This document shows positions 1 to 8,316 of a stretch of DNA of 64,000 bases, one piece after another. The stretch's first letter is position 1. Every line of letters begins with the position of its first letter. Position numbers and translations under genes: made by a program. The stretch comes from Paracoccaceae bacterium (lineage in GTDB: Bacteria; Pseudomonadota; Alphaproteobacteria; Rhodobacterales; Rhodobacteraceae): positions 1 through 64,000 of the forward strand of contig SBGD01000014.1 of assembly GCA_006226775.1 (NCBI GenBank). The letters are read 5' to 3'. The notes under the pieces are model-generated. The model was not told where the DNA came from, made no database searches, and worked only from the letters and a program-made list of their open reading frames with translations.

Positions 1-1043
1 GCATCGCGCCGCCGGGGCAGACCCGGACGGTGCTGGCCCCGCTGCCGGTCGCGGCGCTGCGGCTCGAGGCGGAGGTGGTGGCGCAACTGGCCCGTCTTGG
101 CCTGCGCTGCATCGGCGATCTGGCCGGGCAGCCGCGCGCGGCGCTGGCGCGGCGCTTCGGCAAGGGGCTGGTGCTGCGGCTCGACCAGGCCTTCGGCGCG
201 GTGCCCGAGCCCTTGTCGCCCGCCGCGCCGCCGCCGAAATACGCGGTGCGGATGACCCTGCCCGATCCGATCGGGCTGGAAGAGGACATGCTGGCCGGGC
301 TGGACCGGCTGCTGCCGCGCCTGTCGCAGCTCTTGCAGGACAAGGGGCAGGGCGCGCGCACCCTGCGGTTGCAGGCCTATCGCACCGATCACACCATGCA
401 GGCCGTCGAGGTGCGGCTGGCGCGGGCCTCGCATGAGCCTGCGCGGCTGCGGCCGCTGCTGGCGATGAAGCTGGGCGAGATCGATGCCGGGTTCGGCGTC
501 GACATGCTGCGGCTGGAGGCGGTGCAGGTCGAGCCGGTGGCGCTGCGCACCGCTGTCGGTCACATGGCGGCGGGGGCGGCGGTCAATGCGCGGCTGGCGG
601 CCAATACCGCGCTCGACGACCTGATCGGGCGGCTGGGCGCGCGGGTCGGGATGGAGGCGATCACCCGGCGCCATCCCGGCGACAGCCATATCCCGGAAAA
701 GACCGAGACCGTGCTGGCCGCCGCCTGGTCCGAGCCTTCCGCCGCCTGGCCCCGGCCCGCCCGGCCCCGGCCGCTGATGCTCTGGCGCCCCGAGCCGGTG
801 ACGGCGCCGGAGTGCCCGGTGCCGCCGGCGCGCTTTCGCTGGCGCGGGCGCGCGCTGCATCTCGCGGCGGCTTCGGGGCCGGAGCGGATCGCGCCGGAAT
901 GGTGGCTGGACGATCCCGACTGGCGCTCGGGGCAGCGCGATTACTGGCGGGTGACCTGTGCCGAGGGCGATCGGCTGTGGCTGTTCTTTGCCCATGGCGC
1001 GGCGCTGTCGCCGGGCTGGTTCTGCCAGGGGAGTTTCGCGTGA
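1..1043 (+). CDS. imuB: ImuB, Y-family DNA polymerase-like protein (5' end outside window)
   Basis: This is the C-terminal part of ImuB, the catalytically inactive Y-family polymerase relative that bridges ImuA and the beta clamp to the error-prone polymerase DnaE2 in SOS mutagenesis. The frame is open from base 3, so the start lies upstream. Visible first is a thumb-like helical segment (RLGLRCIGDLAGQPRAALARR), then a little-finger-like region (about residues 75-190) and a Pro/Arg-rich tail ending in a W-rich stretch (WWLDDPDWRSGQRDYWRV). That tail is typical of ImuB and absent from DinB. dnaE2 would be expected just downstream, but the next gene is an unrelated aminotransferase on the other strand. 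The family call is confident; function is inferred from the family. Confidence 0.85.
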   Translation, partial: IAPPGQTRTVLAPLPVAALRLEAEVVAQLARLGLRCIGDLAGQPRAALARRFGKGLVLRLDQAFGAVPEPLSPAAPPPKYAVRMTLPDPIGLEEDMLAGLDRLLPRLSQLLQDKGQGARTLRLQAYRTDHTMQAVEVRLARASHEPARLRPLLAMKLGEIDAGFGVDMLRLEAVQVEPVALRTAVGHMAAGAAVNARLAANTALDDLIGRLGARVGMEAITRRHPGDSHIPEKTETVLAAAWSEPSAAWPRPARPRPLMLWRPEPVTAPECPVPPARFRWRGRALHLAAASGPERIAPEWWLDDPDWRSGQRDYWRVTCAEGDRLWLFFAHGAALSPGWFCQGSFA

Positions 1044-1084
1044 GGGGCTGAGCGCAAGCCGGGCATTGTCGGCGCGTGGGGGCG

Positions 1085-1116
1085 CGTCATGCCGAAGGCA
1101 TGCCTCTGGCATGACG
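1085..1116. terminator. Terminator-like hairpin after imuB
   Basis: A perfect 9-bp inverted repeat, CGTCATGCC (1085-1093) and GGCATGACG (1108-1116), encloses a loop that contains a second palindrome, GGCATGCC. It lies between the convergent ends of imuB and the leftward aminotransferase, so it could stop both transcripts. There is no T-tract, so the terminator reading is tentative. Confidence 0.4.
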
Positions 1117-1160
1117 ATGCGCGGCGGACTTCGGCCTTGAGTCCGAGCAGGCGCCAAGCC

Positions 1161-2402
1161 CTAGGCAATATCCTTCATTGCCGCCAGAAACGCCGTCACC
1201 TCCGCCAGGCTGTTGTAGTGGCACATCGACACCCTGATGCAGGAGGGCTGGCCCAGCGGGTCGAGGATATTGCCGGAGTAATGGTCGGCCTTGCGGGTAT
1301 GGGTGCGGATGCCCTGGGCATTGAGCCGCGCCACCACCTCCTCCGAGGCCATGCCGTCGACCCAGAAGCTCACCAGCCCCTCGCGCGCCGGGTTCTCGGC
1401 CCCGCCCACCACATGCACCCCCGGCAATTCCGCCAGCCCGGCCAGGTTGCCGCTGCCATGCAGCATCGCCTCGGTCAGCGCCTGCTCATGGGCGTGGATC
1501 GCATCCCCGGCAGCGAGGATGCGGGCGCGGGGATCGGTCTCGTCGGAGACCTCGCCGCCCAGCCAGTCGAAATAGGCTACCACGTCGGAAAAGGTCGCAT
1601 AGGCCCCGGTGTCGCGGGTGCCCATTTCCCAGTTTTCCTCCGGCCCGCCGATCAGCCCTTCAAGCCGCAGCTTCGACACCCGGTCCGAGACCCAGGCGAT
1701 GCCGTAGCCATGGCGCGAGAACACCTTGTAGGGCGAGATCACGTAGCCATCGATGCCGTAGCTGTCGATGTCGATCCGCCCGTGGCTGGCGTGCTGGATG
1801 CCGTCGACGAAGACCAGGCAGTCGGGCGCGGTGGCGCGGATCGCCGCGACGATCCCGGGCAGGTCCAGCCCCATGCCGGTCACCGGCGAGGTGTGCAGCA
1901 CGGTGGCCACCGCGGTCTCGGGGGTGACACGGGCGGCATAGGCCTCGGGCGTGGCCAGGCCTGCGGCGTCGTCATGCGGCACGGCGATGTAGGCGCGGCC
2001 GGCCACCTCGGCCCATTTGCGCGCGGCCGAGCGCGAGGCGGGATGTTCGACCGTCGAGCCCAGCACCGGGCCGGGCCGCGCGCCGAGGATCATCGCGCGC
2101 AGCAGCCGGAAGGTCAGCTCGGTGCCCGATTCGCCGACGAAGAACTGCCCCGAGGAGGCGCCGAAGAAGGTGCCCATGTCGGCCCTGGCCGTGGCGATGA
2201 CCTCCATCAGCGCATGGGCGGCGGGATTGTCGCGGCCCTGGTTGTCGGGGATGGCGGCGAAGCGAGCCGAGGTCTCGACCACCGCGTTCAGGGTCAGCGC
2301 GCCGCCGGCGTTCTCGAAAAAGATGCGCGGGCCCTGGAAGGGGCAGGTCTCGACATGGGCAAAGCGGCTGCGGATCTGGGCGAGGAGGGGGTCAGGGAAC
2401 AT
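1161..2402 (-). CDS. Aminotransferase class V-fold PLP enzyme
   Basis: This 413-residue PLP enzyme has the class V fold shared by cysteine desulfurases and isopenicillin N epimerases. The Schiff-base lysine is K226 (ISPYKVFSRHG) and the pyridine-nitrogen aspartate is D200 (VFVDGIQHASHG). There is no desulfurase active-site cysteine loop that I can see, so aminotransferase, lyase or epimerase activity are all possible and the substrate is unknown. I chose the ATG at 2402 because a GGAG ribosome-binding site lies 8 nt upstream. It overlaps the end of the upstream decarboxylase gene by 11 nt, so the two are translationally coupled and probably act in one pathway. Another possible start at 2435 lengthens the overlap. 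Confidence 0.8.
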   Translation of the reverse strand: MFPDPLLAQIRSRFAHVETCPFQGPRIFFENAGGALTLNAVVETSARFAAIPDNQGRDNPAAHALMEVIATARADMGTFFGASSGQFFVGESGTELTFRLLRAMILGARPGPVLGSTVEHPASRSAARKWAEVAGRAYIAVPHDDAAGLATPEAYAARVTPETAVATVLHTSPVTGMGLDLPGIVAAIRATAPDCLVFVDGIQHASHGRIDIDSYGIDGYVISPYKVFSRHGYGIAWVSDRVSKLRLEGLIGGPEENWEMGTRDTGAYATFSDVVAYFDWLGGEVSDETDPRARILAAGDAIHAHEQALTEAMLHGSGNLAGLAELPGVHVVGGAENPAREGLVSFWVDGMASEEVVARLNAQGIRTHTRKADHYSGNILDPLGQPSCIRVSMCHYNSLAEVTAFLAAMKDIA

Positions 2403-3858
2403 CTTGGTCTCCGTCGGTCTGAAGGGGCGGGGCACCGGCGGCGGTCAGCGCGCGGGCCTTGGCGGCAACCGCGGCGATGGCGGCATCGACATCCGCGGGC
2501 GTGGTGCGGTGATTGGTGATCGCGGCGCGCAGGCAGGTGATACCCTGCGCCTCGGTGGTGGAAAAGACCGCCGTGCCCTCCAGTTGCAGCGCCTCCGAGA
2601 TCTGCCGGTTGAGGGCGGATTGCGCCTCGGGCGGCAGGGTGGCATCGGCGGTAAAGACGCAGAGGTTGGAAATCACCGGCGCGCAAAGCGCCATGTGCGC
2701 GGAGGCCTCGACCGTCGCGCCCATCCGCGCGGCGGCACGGCAATTGCCGCTGATCGCGGCACCCAGCCCGGCGGCGCCATGGGTCTCGATGGCGGTCCAG
2801 ACCTTGAGCGCGCGCGCCCCGCGCGACAGGTCGGTGCCATAGTCGCAGAACCAGGGATCGCCCCCCGCCAACCCCTCGCCATGACCGGCGAGATAGGCGG
2901 GGCGGGCGGCGAAGGCGGCGTAATGCTCGGGCTCTTCGCGGATCAGGCAGAGGCCGCAATCGTAGGGCACGTAGATCCACTTGTGGTAGTCCAGCGCCAG
3001 GCTGTCGGCGCGCTCGATCCCGTCCGACAGCGCCCGCCAGGGGGGATCGGCCAGCCGGGTCCAGGCGCCGAAGGCACCGTCGACATGCAGCCAGAGCCCC
3101 TCGGCGCGGGCCGCGTCAGCCAGCCGGTCGAGATCGTCGAAGCGGCCGAAATCCACCGACCCGGCGGTGCCGATCACCGCGAAGGGCCGCGCGCCCTCGG
3201 CGCGGTCGGCCGCCACGGCGGCGCGCAGGGCGGCGAGGTCCATGCCGGCCTCGGTCTCGGGAATGCGGCGCAGGTTGTCGGCGCCGATGCCCAGCAGTTC
3301 GATCGCCTTGCGGGTGGCATTGTGGACGCCTTCGCCGGCATAGGCGGTGAGGCGGTGTTGCAACCCCTTGTGGCGCACCTCGGGGCCCAGGGCGCGGTGG
3401 CGCGCGGCGGCCAGCGCCAGGACCGTGGCCTGGGAGGTGCCGGTGACCAGCACGCCGGAGGCGGTTTCGGGGAAGCCCATGATGCGGCGGGTCCAGTCGA
3501 TCACCGCGCGCTCGACATGGATCATGCCGTGGTTGCGCCCGCCGCAATTGGCATTGACCGTGGCGGCGACCATTTCCGACAAAAGCCCCGAGGCCAGCCC
3601 GGTGCCATGCACCCAGCCCCAGAACCGCGGATGGGTATTGCCGGTGCCATGGGGCAGGACCTCGGCGATCAGCCGGGCGGCGGTTTCGGCCTCGCCATGG
3701 GCGGCGCCGGTCAGGGCATAGCCCGCTTTCACCGTCTCGGGCACCGGTTGCCAGGGGTGGGCGGCGGCGGATTCGAGCCGGTCGATGCAGGCGTCGAGCA
3801 GATCATGTGCGGTCGCCCGGAAGGCGCGCCAATCCTTTGGATCGAGGGTATCGGTCAT
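2392..3858 (-). CDS. PLP-dependent group II decarboxylase (aromatic amino acid/DABA decarboxylase family)
   Basis: This 488-residue protein belongs to the group II pyridoxal-dependent decarboxylases (DOPA, tyrosine, tryptophan, glutamate and diaminobutyrate decarboxylases). The PLP lysine is K293 in DYHKW and the ring-nitrogen aspartate is D260 in LHVDGAFGAW. An N-terminal motif, NTHPRFWGWVHG, near residue 74 matches the family's substrate-pocket segment. The product would be an amine, but the substrate cannot be read from the sequence. The start is ATG 3858; a second in-frame ATG at 3888 would add ten residues. The gene ends inside the start of the class V aminotransferase, forming a two-gene leftward unit. 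It is divergent from sitABCD. Confidence 0.85.
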   Translation of the reverse strand: MTDTLDPKDWRAFRATAHDLLDACIDRLESAAAHPWQPVPETVKAGYALTGAAHGEAETAARLIAEVLPHGTGNTHPRFWGWVHGTGLASGLLSEMVAATVNANCGGRNHGMIHVERAVIDWTRRIMGFPETASGVLVTGTSQATVLALAAARHRALGPEVRHKGLQHRLTAYAGEGVHNATRKAIELLGIGADNLRRIPETEAGMDLAALRAAVAADRAEGARPFAVIGTAGSVDFGRFDDLDRLADAARAEGLWLHVDGAFGAWTRLADPPWRALSDGIERADSLALDYHKWIYVPYDCGLCLIREEPEHYAAFAARPAYLAGHGEGLAGGDPWFCDYGTDLSRGARALKVWTAIETHGAAGLGAAISGNCRAAARMGATVEASAHMALCAPVISNLCVFTADATLPPEAQSALNRQISEALQLEGTAVFSTTEAQGITCLRAAITNHRTTPADVDAAIAAVAAKARALTAAGAPPLQTDGDQDVP

Positions 3859-3920
3859 TCTGGCAACCCCGGCGGTTTCGGCGAGCATATGCCTGCGGGC
3901 CGGGGGTGCAAGGGGGCACC

Positions 3921-3950
3921 TCATCCGGCCCTTGCGGGCCGTCTTCGGGG
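3921..3950. repeat. Intergenic palindromic repeat, family B
   Basis: This copy reads TCATCCGGCCCTTGCGGGCC followed by GTCTTCGGGG. The core GGCCC-TTGC-GGGCC is self-complementary. Similar copies lie in intergenic DNA at 28053-28080, 35011-35037 (opposite orientation) and 47838-47896. This one sits just upstream of the sitA operator, between divergent genes. Confidence 0.6.
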
Positions 3951-3966
3951 CGGTGGCGCGGTGATA

Positions 3967-3983
3967 TTGAGAATGGTTCTCAT
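3967..3983. promoter_or_regulatory. Fur/Mur-type operator upstream of sitA
   Basis: The sequence TTGAGAATGGTTCTCAT is a 7-3-7 inverted repeat with one mismatch. It ends 5 bp before the -35 element of the sitA promoter. Fur-family Mn- or Fe-responsive repressors (Mur in many alphaproteobacteria) recognise palindromes of this type ahead of sit/mnt importers. Binding would block RNA polymerase when metal is plentiful. Which family member binds is inferred. Confidence 0.65.
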
Positions 3984-3988
3984 TTTCA

Positions 3989-4016
3989 TTGACATCACCG
4001 GGCGGGGCCGCATATT
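3989..4016 (+). promoter_or_regulatory. Sigma-70-type promoter of sitABCD
   Basis: The -35 box is a consensus TTGACA (3989-3994) and the -10 box is CATATT (4011-4016), separated by 16 bp. The sitA ATG is 29 nt further on. The adjacent Fur/Mur-type palindrome supports regulated initiation here. Confidence 0.55.
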
Positions 4017-4045
4017 GGCGATGAGACCCGGATACGGAGACATTC

Positions 4046-4924
4046 ATGCTGAGACAGGTCATCACCGCCGCATTTCTTGCCCTCGCCGCGCCCGCGGCGG
4101 CGCAGGATTTCAAGGTCGTGACAACCTTTACCGTGATCGCCGACATGGCGCGCAATGTCGCCGGCGACGCCGCCGAGGTGGTCTCGGTCACCAAGCCGGG
4201 GGCCGAGATCCATGGCTACGAGCCGACGCCGCGCGACCTTGTCGGCGCGGTGGATGCCGACCTGGTGCTGTGGAACGGCATGAACCTCGAACTGTGGTTC
4301 GAGCAGTTCCTGCACAACCTGGGCGAAAAGCCCTCGGCGGTGGTCAGCGACGGGGTCGAGGAGATCCCGATCTCGGAAGGCGCCTACGAGGGCCAGCCCA
4401 ATCCGCATGCCTGGATGTCGCTGGAAAACGCGCTGATCTATGTCGACAATATCCGCGACGCGCTGGCCGCGCATGACCCGCAGAATGCGAAGGTCTATGC
4501 CGCCAACGCCGAGGCCTACAAGGCCGAGATCACCGCGGCGATTGCCCCGCTGCGCGACCTGATCGCCACGGTGCCGGAAGGCCAGCGCTGGCTGGCCACC
4601 TGCGAGGGGGCGTTTTCCTACCTGGCGCGGGATTTCGGGCTCAACGAGGTCTATCTCTGGCCGATGAACGCCGATCAGACCGGCACGCCGCAACAAGTGC
4701 GCCGGATGATCGACACCATCCGCGCGCGCAAAATCCCGGTGGTGTTCTGCGAAAGCACGGTCAATACCGATCCGGCCAGACAGGTCGCCCGCGAGACCGG
4801 CGCGCGCTATGGCGGCGAATTGTACGTCGACAGCCTGTCCGAGGCCGACGGGCCGGTGCCGACCTATCTCGACCTGCTCAGGGTGACGACCGAAACCGTG
4901 GTGAACGGATTGACCGGTGGCTAG
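4046..4924 (+). CDS. sitA: Mn/Fe ABC transporter, periplasmic metal-binding protein
   Basis: This 292-residue cluster A-I (ZnuA/SitA/PsaA type) binding protein captures Mn2+ or Fe2+ in the periplasm and hands it to the SitCD channel. A signal peptide runs to about residue 20 ([10 protein letters not shown]). The four metal ligands typical of Mn-binding members are visible: His in GAEIHGYEP, His in NPHAWM, Glu in CEGAFSY and Asp in VDSLSEADG. There is no histidine-rich loop of the kind seen in zinc-specific ZnuA, which favours Mn/Fe. It is the first gene of a four-gene overlapping operon and follows a Fur/Mur-like operator. Confidence 0.92.
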   Translation: MLRQVITAAFLALAAPAAAQDFKVVTTFTVIADMARNVAGDAAEVVSVTKPGAEIHGYEPTPRDLVGAVDADLVLWNGMNLELWFEQFLHNLGEKPSAVVSDGVEEIPISEGAYEGQPNPHAWMSLENALIYVDNIRDALAAHDPQNAKVYAANAEAYKAEITAAIAPLRDLIATVPEGQRWLATCEGAFSYLARDFGLNEVYLWPMNADQTGTPQQVRRMIDTIRARKIPVVFCESTVNTDPARQVARETGARYGGELYVDSLSEADGPVPTYLDLLRVTTETVVNGLTGG

Positions 4925-5804
4925 AATAGCGAGATCCGACTTCGACACCGCCGGCCTCTGGGTGCGCGACCTGGCGGTGACCTATCGCAATGGCGTCACC
5001 GCCCTGCGGCAGGCCACCTTTGCCGTGCCGCATGGCTCGATCGCCGCGCTGGTGGGGGTGAACGGCGCCGGGAAATCGACGCTCTTCAAGGCGATCATGG
5101 GGTTCCTGCCGGCCTCGGCGGGCGAGATCGGCATCCTCGGCGAAAGCGTCAGATCGGCGCTGAAACAGGGGCTGGTGGCCTATGTGCCCCAGGCCGAGGA
5201 GGTCGACTGGACCTTCCCGGTGCTGGTCGAGGACGTGGTGATGATGGGCCGCTATGGCCGGATGGGCCTTTTGCGCATCCCGTCGGCCAAGGACAAGGCG
5301 GCGGTGAAGGCGGCGCTGGAGCGGGTCGGCATGACACCCTACCGCAAGCGCCAGATCGGCGAATTGTCCGGCGGGCAGCGCAAGCGCGTCTTCCTGGCCC
5401 GCGCCCTGGCGCAGGAGGGCCGGGTGATCCTGCTCGACGAGCCCTTCACCGGCGTCGATGTCCAGACCGAGGAGGCGATCATCGCGCTTCTGCGCGAATT
5501 GCGCGCCGAGGGGCGGGTGATGCTGGTCTCGACCCACAACCTCGGCTCGGTGCCGGAGTTCTGCGACCAGGTGGTGCTGGTCAAGGGCACGGTGCTGAAC
5601 TACGGCCCGACCGAGGAGGTCTTCACCCGCGAGAACCTCGAAGCCGCTTTCGGCGGCGTGCTCAGGCACTTCGTGCTCGGCGGCGCCGACCTGCATGACG
5701 ACGAGGACGCGCGCGCCGTCACCATCCTGTCGGACGACGAGCGGCCCTTCGTGATGTACGACGACCAGGCGCGGACCCAGGCGGCGAAAGAGGGCGAGGA
5801 ATGA
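4917..5804 (+). CDS. sitB: Mn/Fe ABC transporter ATP-binding protein
   Basis: This 295-residue ABC ATPase powers the SitABCD importer at the inner face of the cytoplasmic membrane. It has Walker A (GVNGAGKST), a Q-loop segment ([10 protein letters not shown]), the signature [16 protein letters not shown], Walker B (VILLDEPF) and the H-loop (VSTHNLG). The residues after about 255 form an acidic and polar tail. The start is GTG 4917, overlapping sitA by 8 nt; no better start with a strong ribosome-binding site was seen, so coupling to sitA translation is likely. It overlaps sitC by 4 nt at its end. Confidence 0.92.
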   Translation: MARIARSDFDTAGLWVRDLAVTYRNGVTALRQATFAVPHGSIAALVGVNGAGKSTLFKAIMGFLPASAGEIGILGESVRSALKQGLVAYVPQAEEVDWTFPVLVEDVVMMGRYGRMGLLRIPSAKDKAAVKAALERVGMTPYRKRQIGELSGGQRKRVFLARALAQEGRVILLDEPFTGVDVQTEEAIIALLRELRAEGRVMLVSTHNLGSVPEFCDQVVLVKGTVLNYGPTEEVFTRENLEAAFGGVLRHFVLGGADLHDDEDARAVTILSDDERPFVMYDDQARTQAAKEGEE

Positions 5805-6655
5805 ACCTGCTGCTCGAGCCCTTCTCCTATGCCTACATGACCAACGCCATGTGGGTCTCGGCGCTGGTCGGCGCGGTCTGTGCGTTCCTCTCGACCTACC
5901 TGATGCTCAAGGGCTGGTCGCTGATCGGCGACGCGCTTTCGCATTCCATCGTGCCGGGGGTGGCTGGAGCCTACATGCTGGGCCTGCCCTTCGCGCTGGG
6001 CGCGTTCCTGTCGGGCGGGCTGGCGGCGGGGGCGATGCTGTTTCTCAACCAGCGGACGGGGCTGAAGGAAGACGCCATCATCGGCATCATCTTCACCAGC
6101 TTCTTCGGGCTGGGGCTGTTCATGGTCTCGGTCTCGCCGGTTTCGGTGGACGTGCAGACCATCATCCTCGGCAATATCCTGGCGATCACGCCGGAGGATA
6201 CGCTGCAACTGGCGGTGATCGGCTTCGTCTCGCTGGCGGTGCTGCTGCTCAAGTGGAAGGACCTGATGGTCGCCTTCTTCGACGAAAACCACGCGCGCTC
6301 CATCGGGCTGCGCCCCGAGCGGCTGCGCTTCATCTTCTTCGTGCTGCTCAGCGCGTCCTGCGTCGCGGCCTTGCAGACAGTGGGGGCCTTCCTCGTCATC
6401 GCCATGGTGGTGACCCCCGGCGCGACGGCCTACCTGCTGGCCGACCGCTTCCCGGTGCTGCTGGTGATCAGCGTGAGCATCGGCACGCTGACCTCGTTTT
6501 TCGGCGCCTATGCCTCGTATTTCCTCGACGGGGCCACCGGCGGGATCATCATCACGCTACAGACGCTGGTCTTCCTGCTGGCCTTTGTCTTCGCGCCGAA
6601 ACACGGGCTGCTGGCGGCCAAGGCACGGGCGGCACGGGCCCTGCGGGAGGTGTGA
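5801..6655 (+). CDS. sitC: Mn/Fe ABC transporter permease (first subunit)
   Basis: This 284-residue ABC-3 family inner-membrane permease has about eight hydrophobic helices. The family signature is present near the N-terminus ([20 protein letters not shown]). It would pair with SitD to form the metal channel. The ATG overlaps the sitB stop in an ATGA arrangement, and its own stop overlaps the sitD start in TGATG. The two permeases are clear paralogues with the same KGWSL.GDA motif. The length is usual for the family. Confidence 0.9.
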   Translation: MNLLLEPFSYAYMTNAMWVSALVGAVCAFLSTYLMLKGWSLIGDALSHSIVPGVAGAYMLGLPFALGAFLSGGLAAGAMLFLNQRTGLKEDAIIGIIFTSFFGLGLFMVSVSPVSVDVQTIILGNILAITPEDTLQLAVIGFVSLAVLLLKWKDLMVAFFDENHARSIGLRPERLRFIFFVLLSASCVAALQTVGAFLVIAMVVTPGATAYLLADRFPVLLVISVSIGTLTSFFGAYASYFLDGATGGIIITLQTLVFLLAFVFAPKHGLLAAKARAARALREV

Positions 6656-7485
6656 TGGACCAGCTTCTGCTGCCCTTTCAGTTTCCCTTCATGCAGAACG
6701 CCTTCTGGGTGGTGCTGCTGCTGGCGGCGCCGACGGCGATCCTGAGCTGTTTCCTGGTGCTCAAGGGCTGGTCGCTGATGGGCGACGCGGTAAGCCATGC
6801 GGTGCTGCCCGGGGTGGTGCTGGCCTATATCGCGGGCATTCCGCTGATCGTCGGCGCCTTCGCGGCGGGCATGACCTGTGCGCTGGCCACCGGCTACCTG
6901 ACCGCCCATTCGCGAGTCAAGCAGGACACGGTGATGGGCGTGGTGTTCTCGGGCATGTTCGGATTCGGCATGGTGCTTTACGTCAAGGTCCAGACCAACG
7001 TGCACCTCGATCACATCCTGTTCGGCAACATGCTGGGGGTCGGTTCCGCCGATCTCTGGACCGCGGGTCTTGTCGGCGCCTTCGTCACGCTGGTGCTGGG
7101 GCTGAAATGGAAGGACCTGCTGCTGCACGCCTTCGACCCGGCCCAGGCCCAGGCCATCGGGCTGCCGGTGAAATGGCTGCACTACGGCATGCTGTCGATC
7201 CTGTCGCTGACCATCGTCGCGGTGCTGAGCGCGGTGGGGCTGATCCTTGCCATCGGGTTGCTGATCTCGCCCGGGGCGATCGCCTTCCTGCTGACGCGGG
7301 AATTCCGGCACATGCTGCTGGTGGCGGTGGGCGTGAACCTGACGGCGATGCTGGGCGGGGTCTATGCCAGTTTCTGGCTCGACAGCGCGCCGGCGCCGAC
7401 CATCATCCTGATGCTGACGCTCTGGTTCATCGCCGCCTTCCTCTGGCGCCAATGGCAGAACGCCCGGCGCGAGGCGGTGGGCTGA
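6655..7485 (+). CDS. sitD: Mn/Fe ABC transporter permease (second subunit)
   Basis: This 276-residue ABC-3 family permease is the partner of SitC. It shares the motif LVLKGWSLMGDAVSHAVLPG and has the same pattern of eight or so membrane helices. The ATG at 6655 lies in a TGATG overlap with the sitC stop and is preceded by GGGAGG, a strong ribosome-binding site. It is the last gene of the operon; the next gene starts 88 nt downstream with its own Shine-Dalgarno sequence. Confidence 0.9.
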   Translation: MDQLLLPFQFPFMQNAFWVVLLLAAPTAILSCFLVLKGWSLMGDAVSHAVLPGVVLAYIAGIPLIVGAFAAGMTCALATGYLTAHSRVKQDTVMGVVFSGMFGFGMVLYVKVQTNVHLDHILFGNMLGVGSADLWTAGLVGAFVTLVLGLKWKDLLLHAFDPAQAQAIGLPVKWLHYGMLSILSLTIVAVLSAVGLILAIGLLISPGAIAFLLTREFRHMLLVAVGVNLTAMLGGVYASFWLDSAPAPTIILMLTLWFIAAFLWRQWQNARREAVG

Positions 7486-7572
7486 TCGCGGGGTGCTCCG
7501 GCGATTGCGCTTTGACGGCGGGCCGGCAGACCCTAGGCTGACGCGCAACAGCCATCAGCGCCGGAGGTGGTC

Positions 7573-8316
7573 ATGACAAGGGTCGGGTTCATCGGAACGG
7601 GGCATATCTCGGCCCCCATGGCCCGGGCGCTGGCCCGGCGCAAACACCAGGTGACGGTCTCGCGCCGCAATGCCGAGGTTTCGGCCGCGCTCTCCGAGGC
7701 GGGCTTGGGCATCGCGGTGGCCGAGAACCAGGAGGTGGTCGACGCCTCGGAGGTGGTGTTCCTCTGCCTGCGCCCGGCGGTCTGGGAAGCGGCGGCGACG
7801 GCGCTCAGTTTCCGGCCCGATCAGCAGATCGTCTCGGTGATGGCCGGGGTGCCCTTGGCCGAGATCGCGCGGGTCTGCGCGCCGGTGACGCGGCTGTCGC
7901 TCACCATCCCCTATGCCTTTGTCGAGTTCGGCGGCTGTCCTTTGCCGGTGGCGGGCGATGCCGGGGCGGTAAGCGCGCTTTTCGGGCCGATGAACCCGGT
8001 CCTGCCGCAGCAGAGCGAGACTGCCATGGCGTCTTTCTTCGCCGCCTCGACCCTGGTGTCGGGGGCGCTGGGCTTGCTGGAGGCCGGGGCCGGATGGCTG
8101 GGCGCGCGGACCGGCGATGCCGACAGCGCCGAGGTCTATGTCGCGGCGCTGGTGGCCGGGTTCCTGCGCAACATGGATCTCGACCGCGCCGGGCGGCTGG
8201 CCGAGGCGAAATGGGCGCTGGCCACACCGCGCACCCTGAACCGGCAGATGGTCGAGGGGCTGGAATTCGACGGCCTGCCGGACCTGCTGGACCGGATCGA
8301 GCGCAGCATGGGCTAG
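7573..8316 (+). CDS. ProC-like NAD(P)-binding oxidoreductase
   Basis: This 247-residue protein has a Rossmann N-terminus (GFIGTGHISAPMARAL) and a helical C-terminal half with the general shape of pyrroline-5-carboxylate reductases. The C-terminal proline-site motif of true ProC is not obvious, so the substrate may differ. The ATG at 7573 has GGAGG 5 nt upstream and is preferred over the GTG at 7567. The gene lies 88 nt after sitD and converges with the CoA-transferase gene, whose stop codon overlaps its own by a few bases. Function as an imine or ketone reductase is inferred from family only. Confidence 0.7.
   Translation: MTRVGFIGTGHISAPMARALARRKHQVTVSRRNAEVSAALSEAGLGIAVAENQEVVDASEVVFLCLRPAVWEAAATALSFRPDQQIVSVMAGVPLAEIARVCAPVTRLSLTIPYAFVEFGGCPLPVAGDAGAVSALFGPMNPVLPQQSETAMASFFAASTLVSGALGLLEAGAGWLGARTGDADSAEVYVAALVAGFLRNMDLDRAGRLAEAKWALATPRTLNRQMVEGLEFDGLPDLLDRIERSMG

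Noticed and set aside
2017-4476. Long plus-strand frame across the PLP enzyme genes and sitA
   Set aside because: It crosses three strongly supported genes in the wrong frame or strand and has no domain-like sequence.
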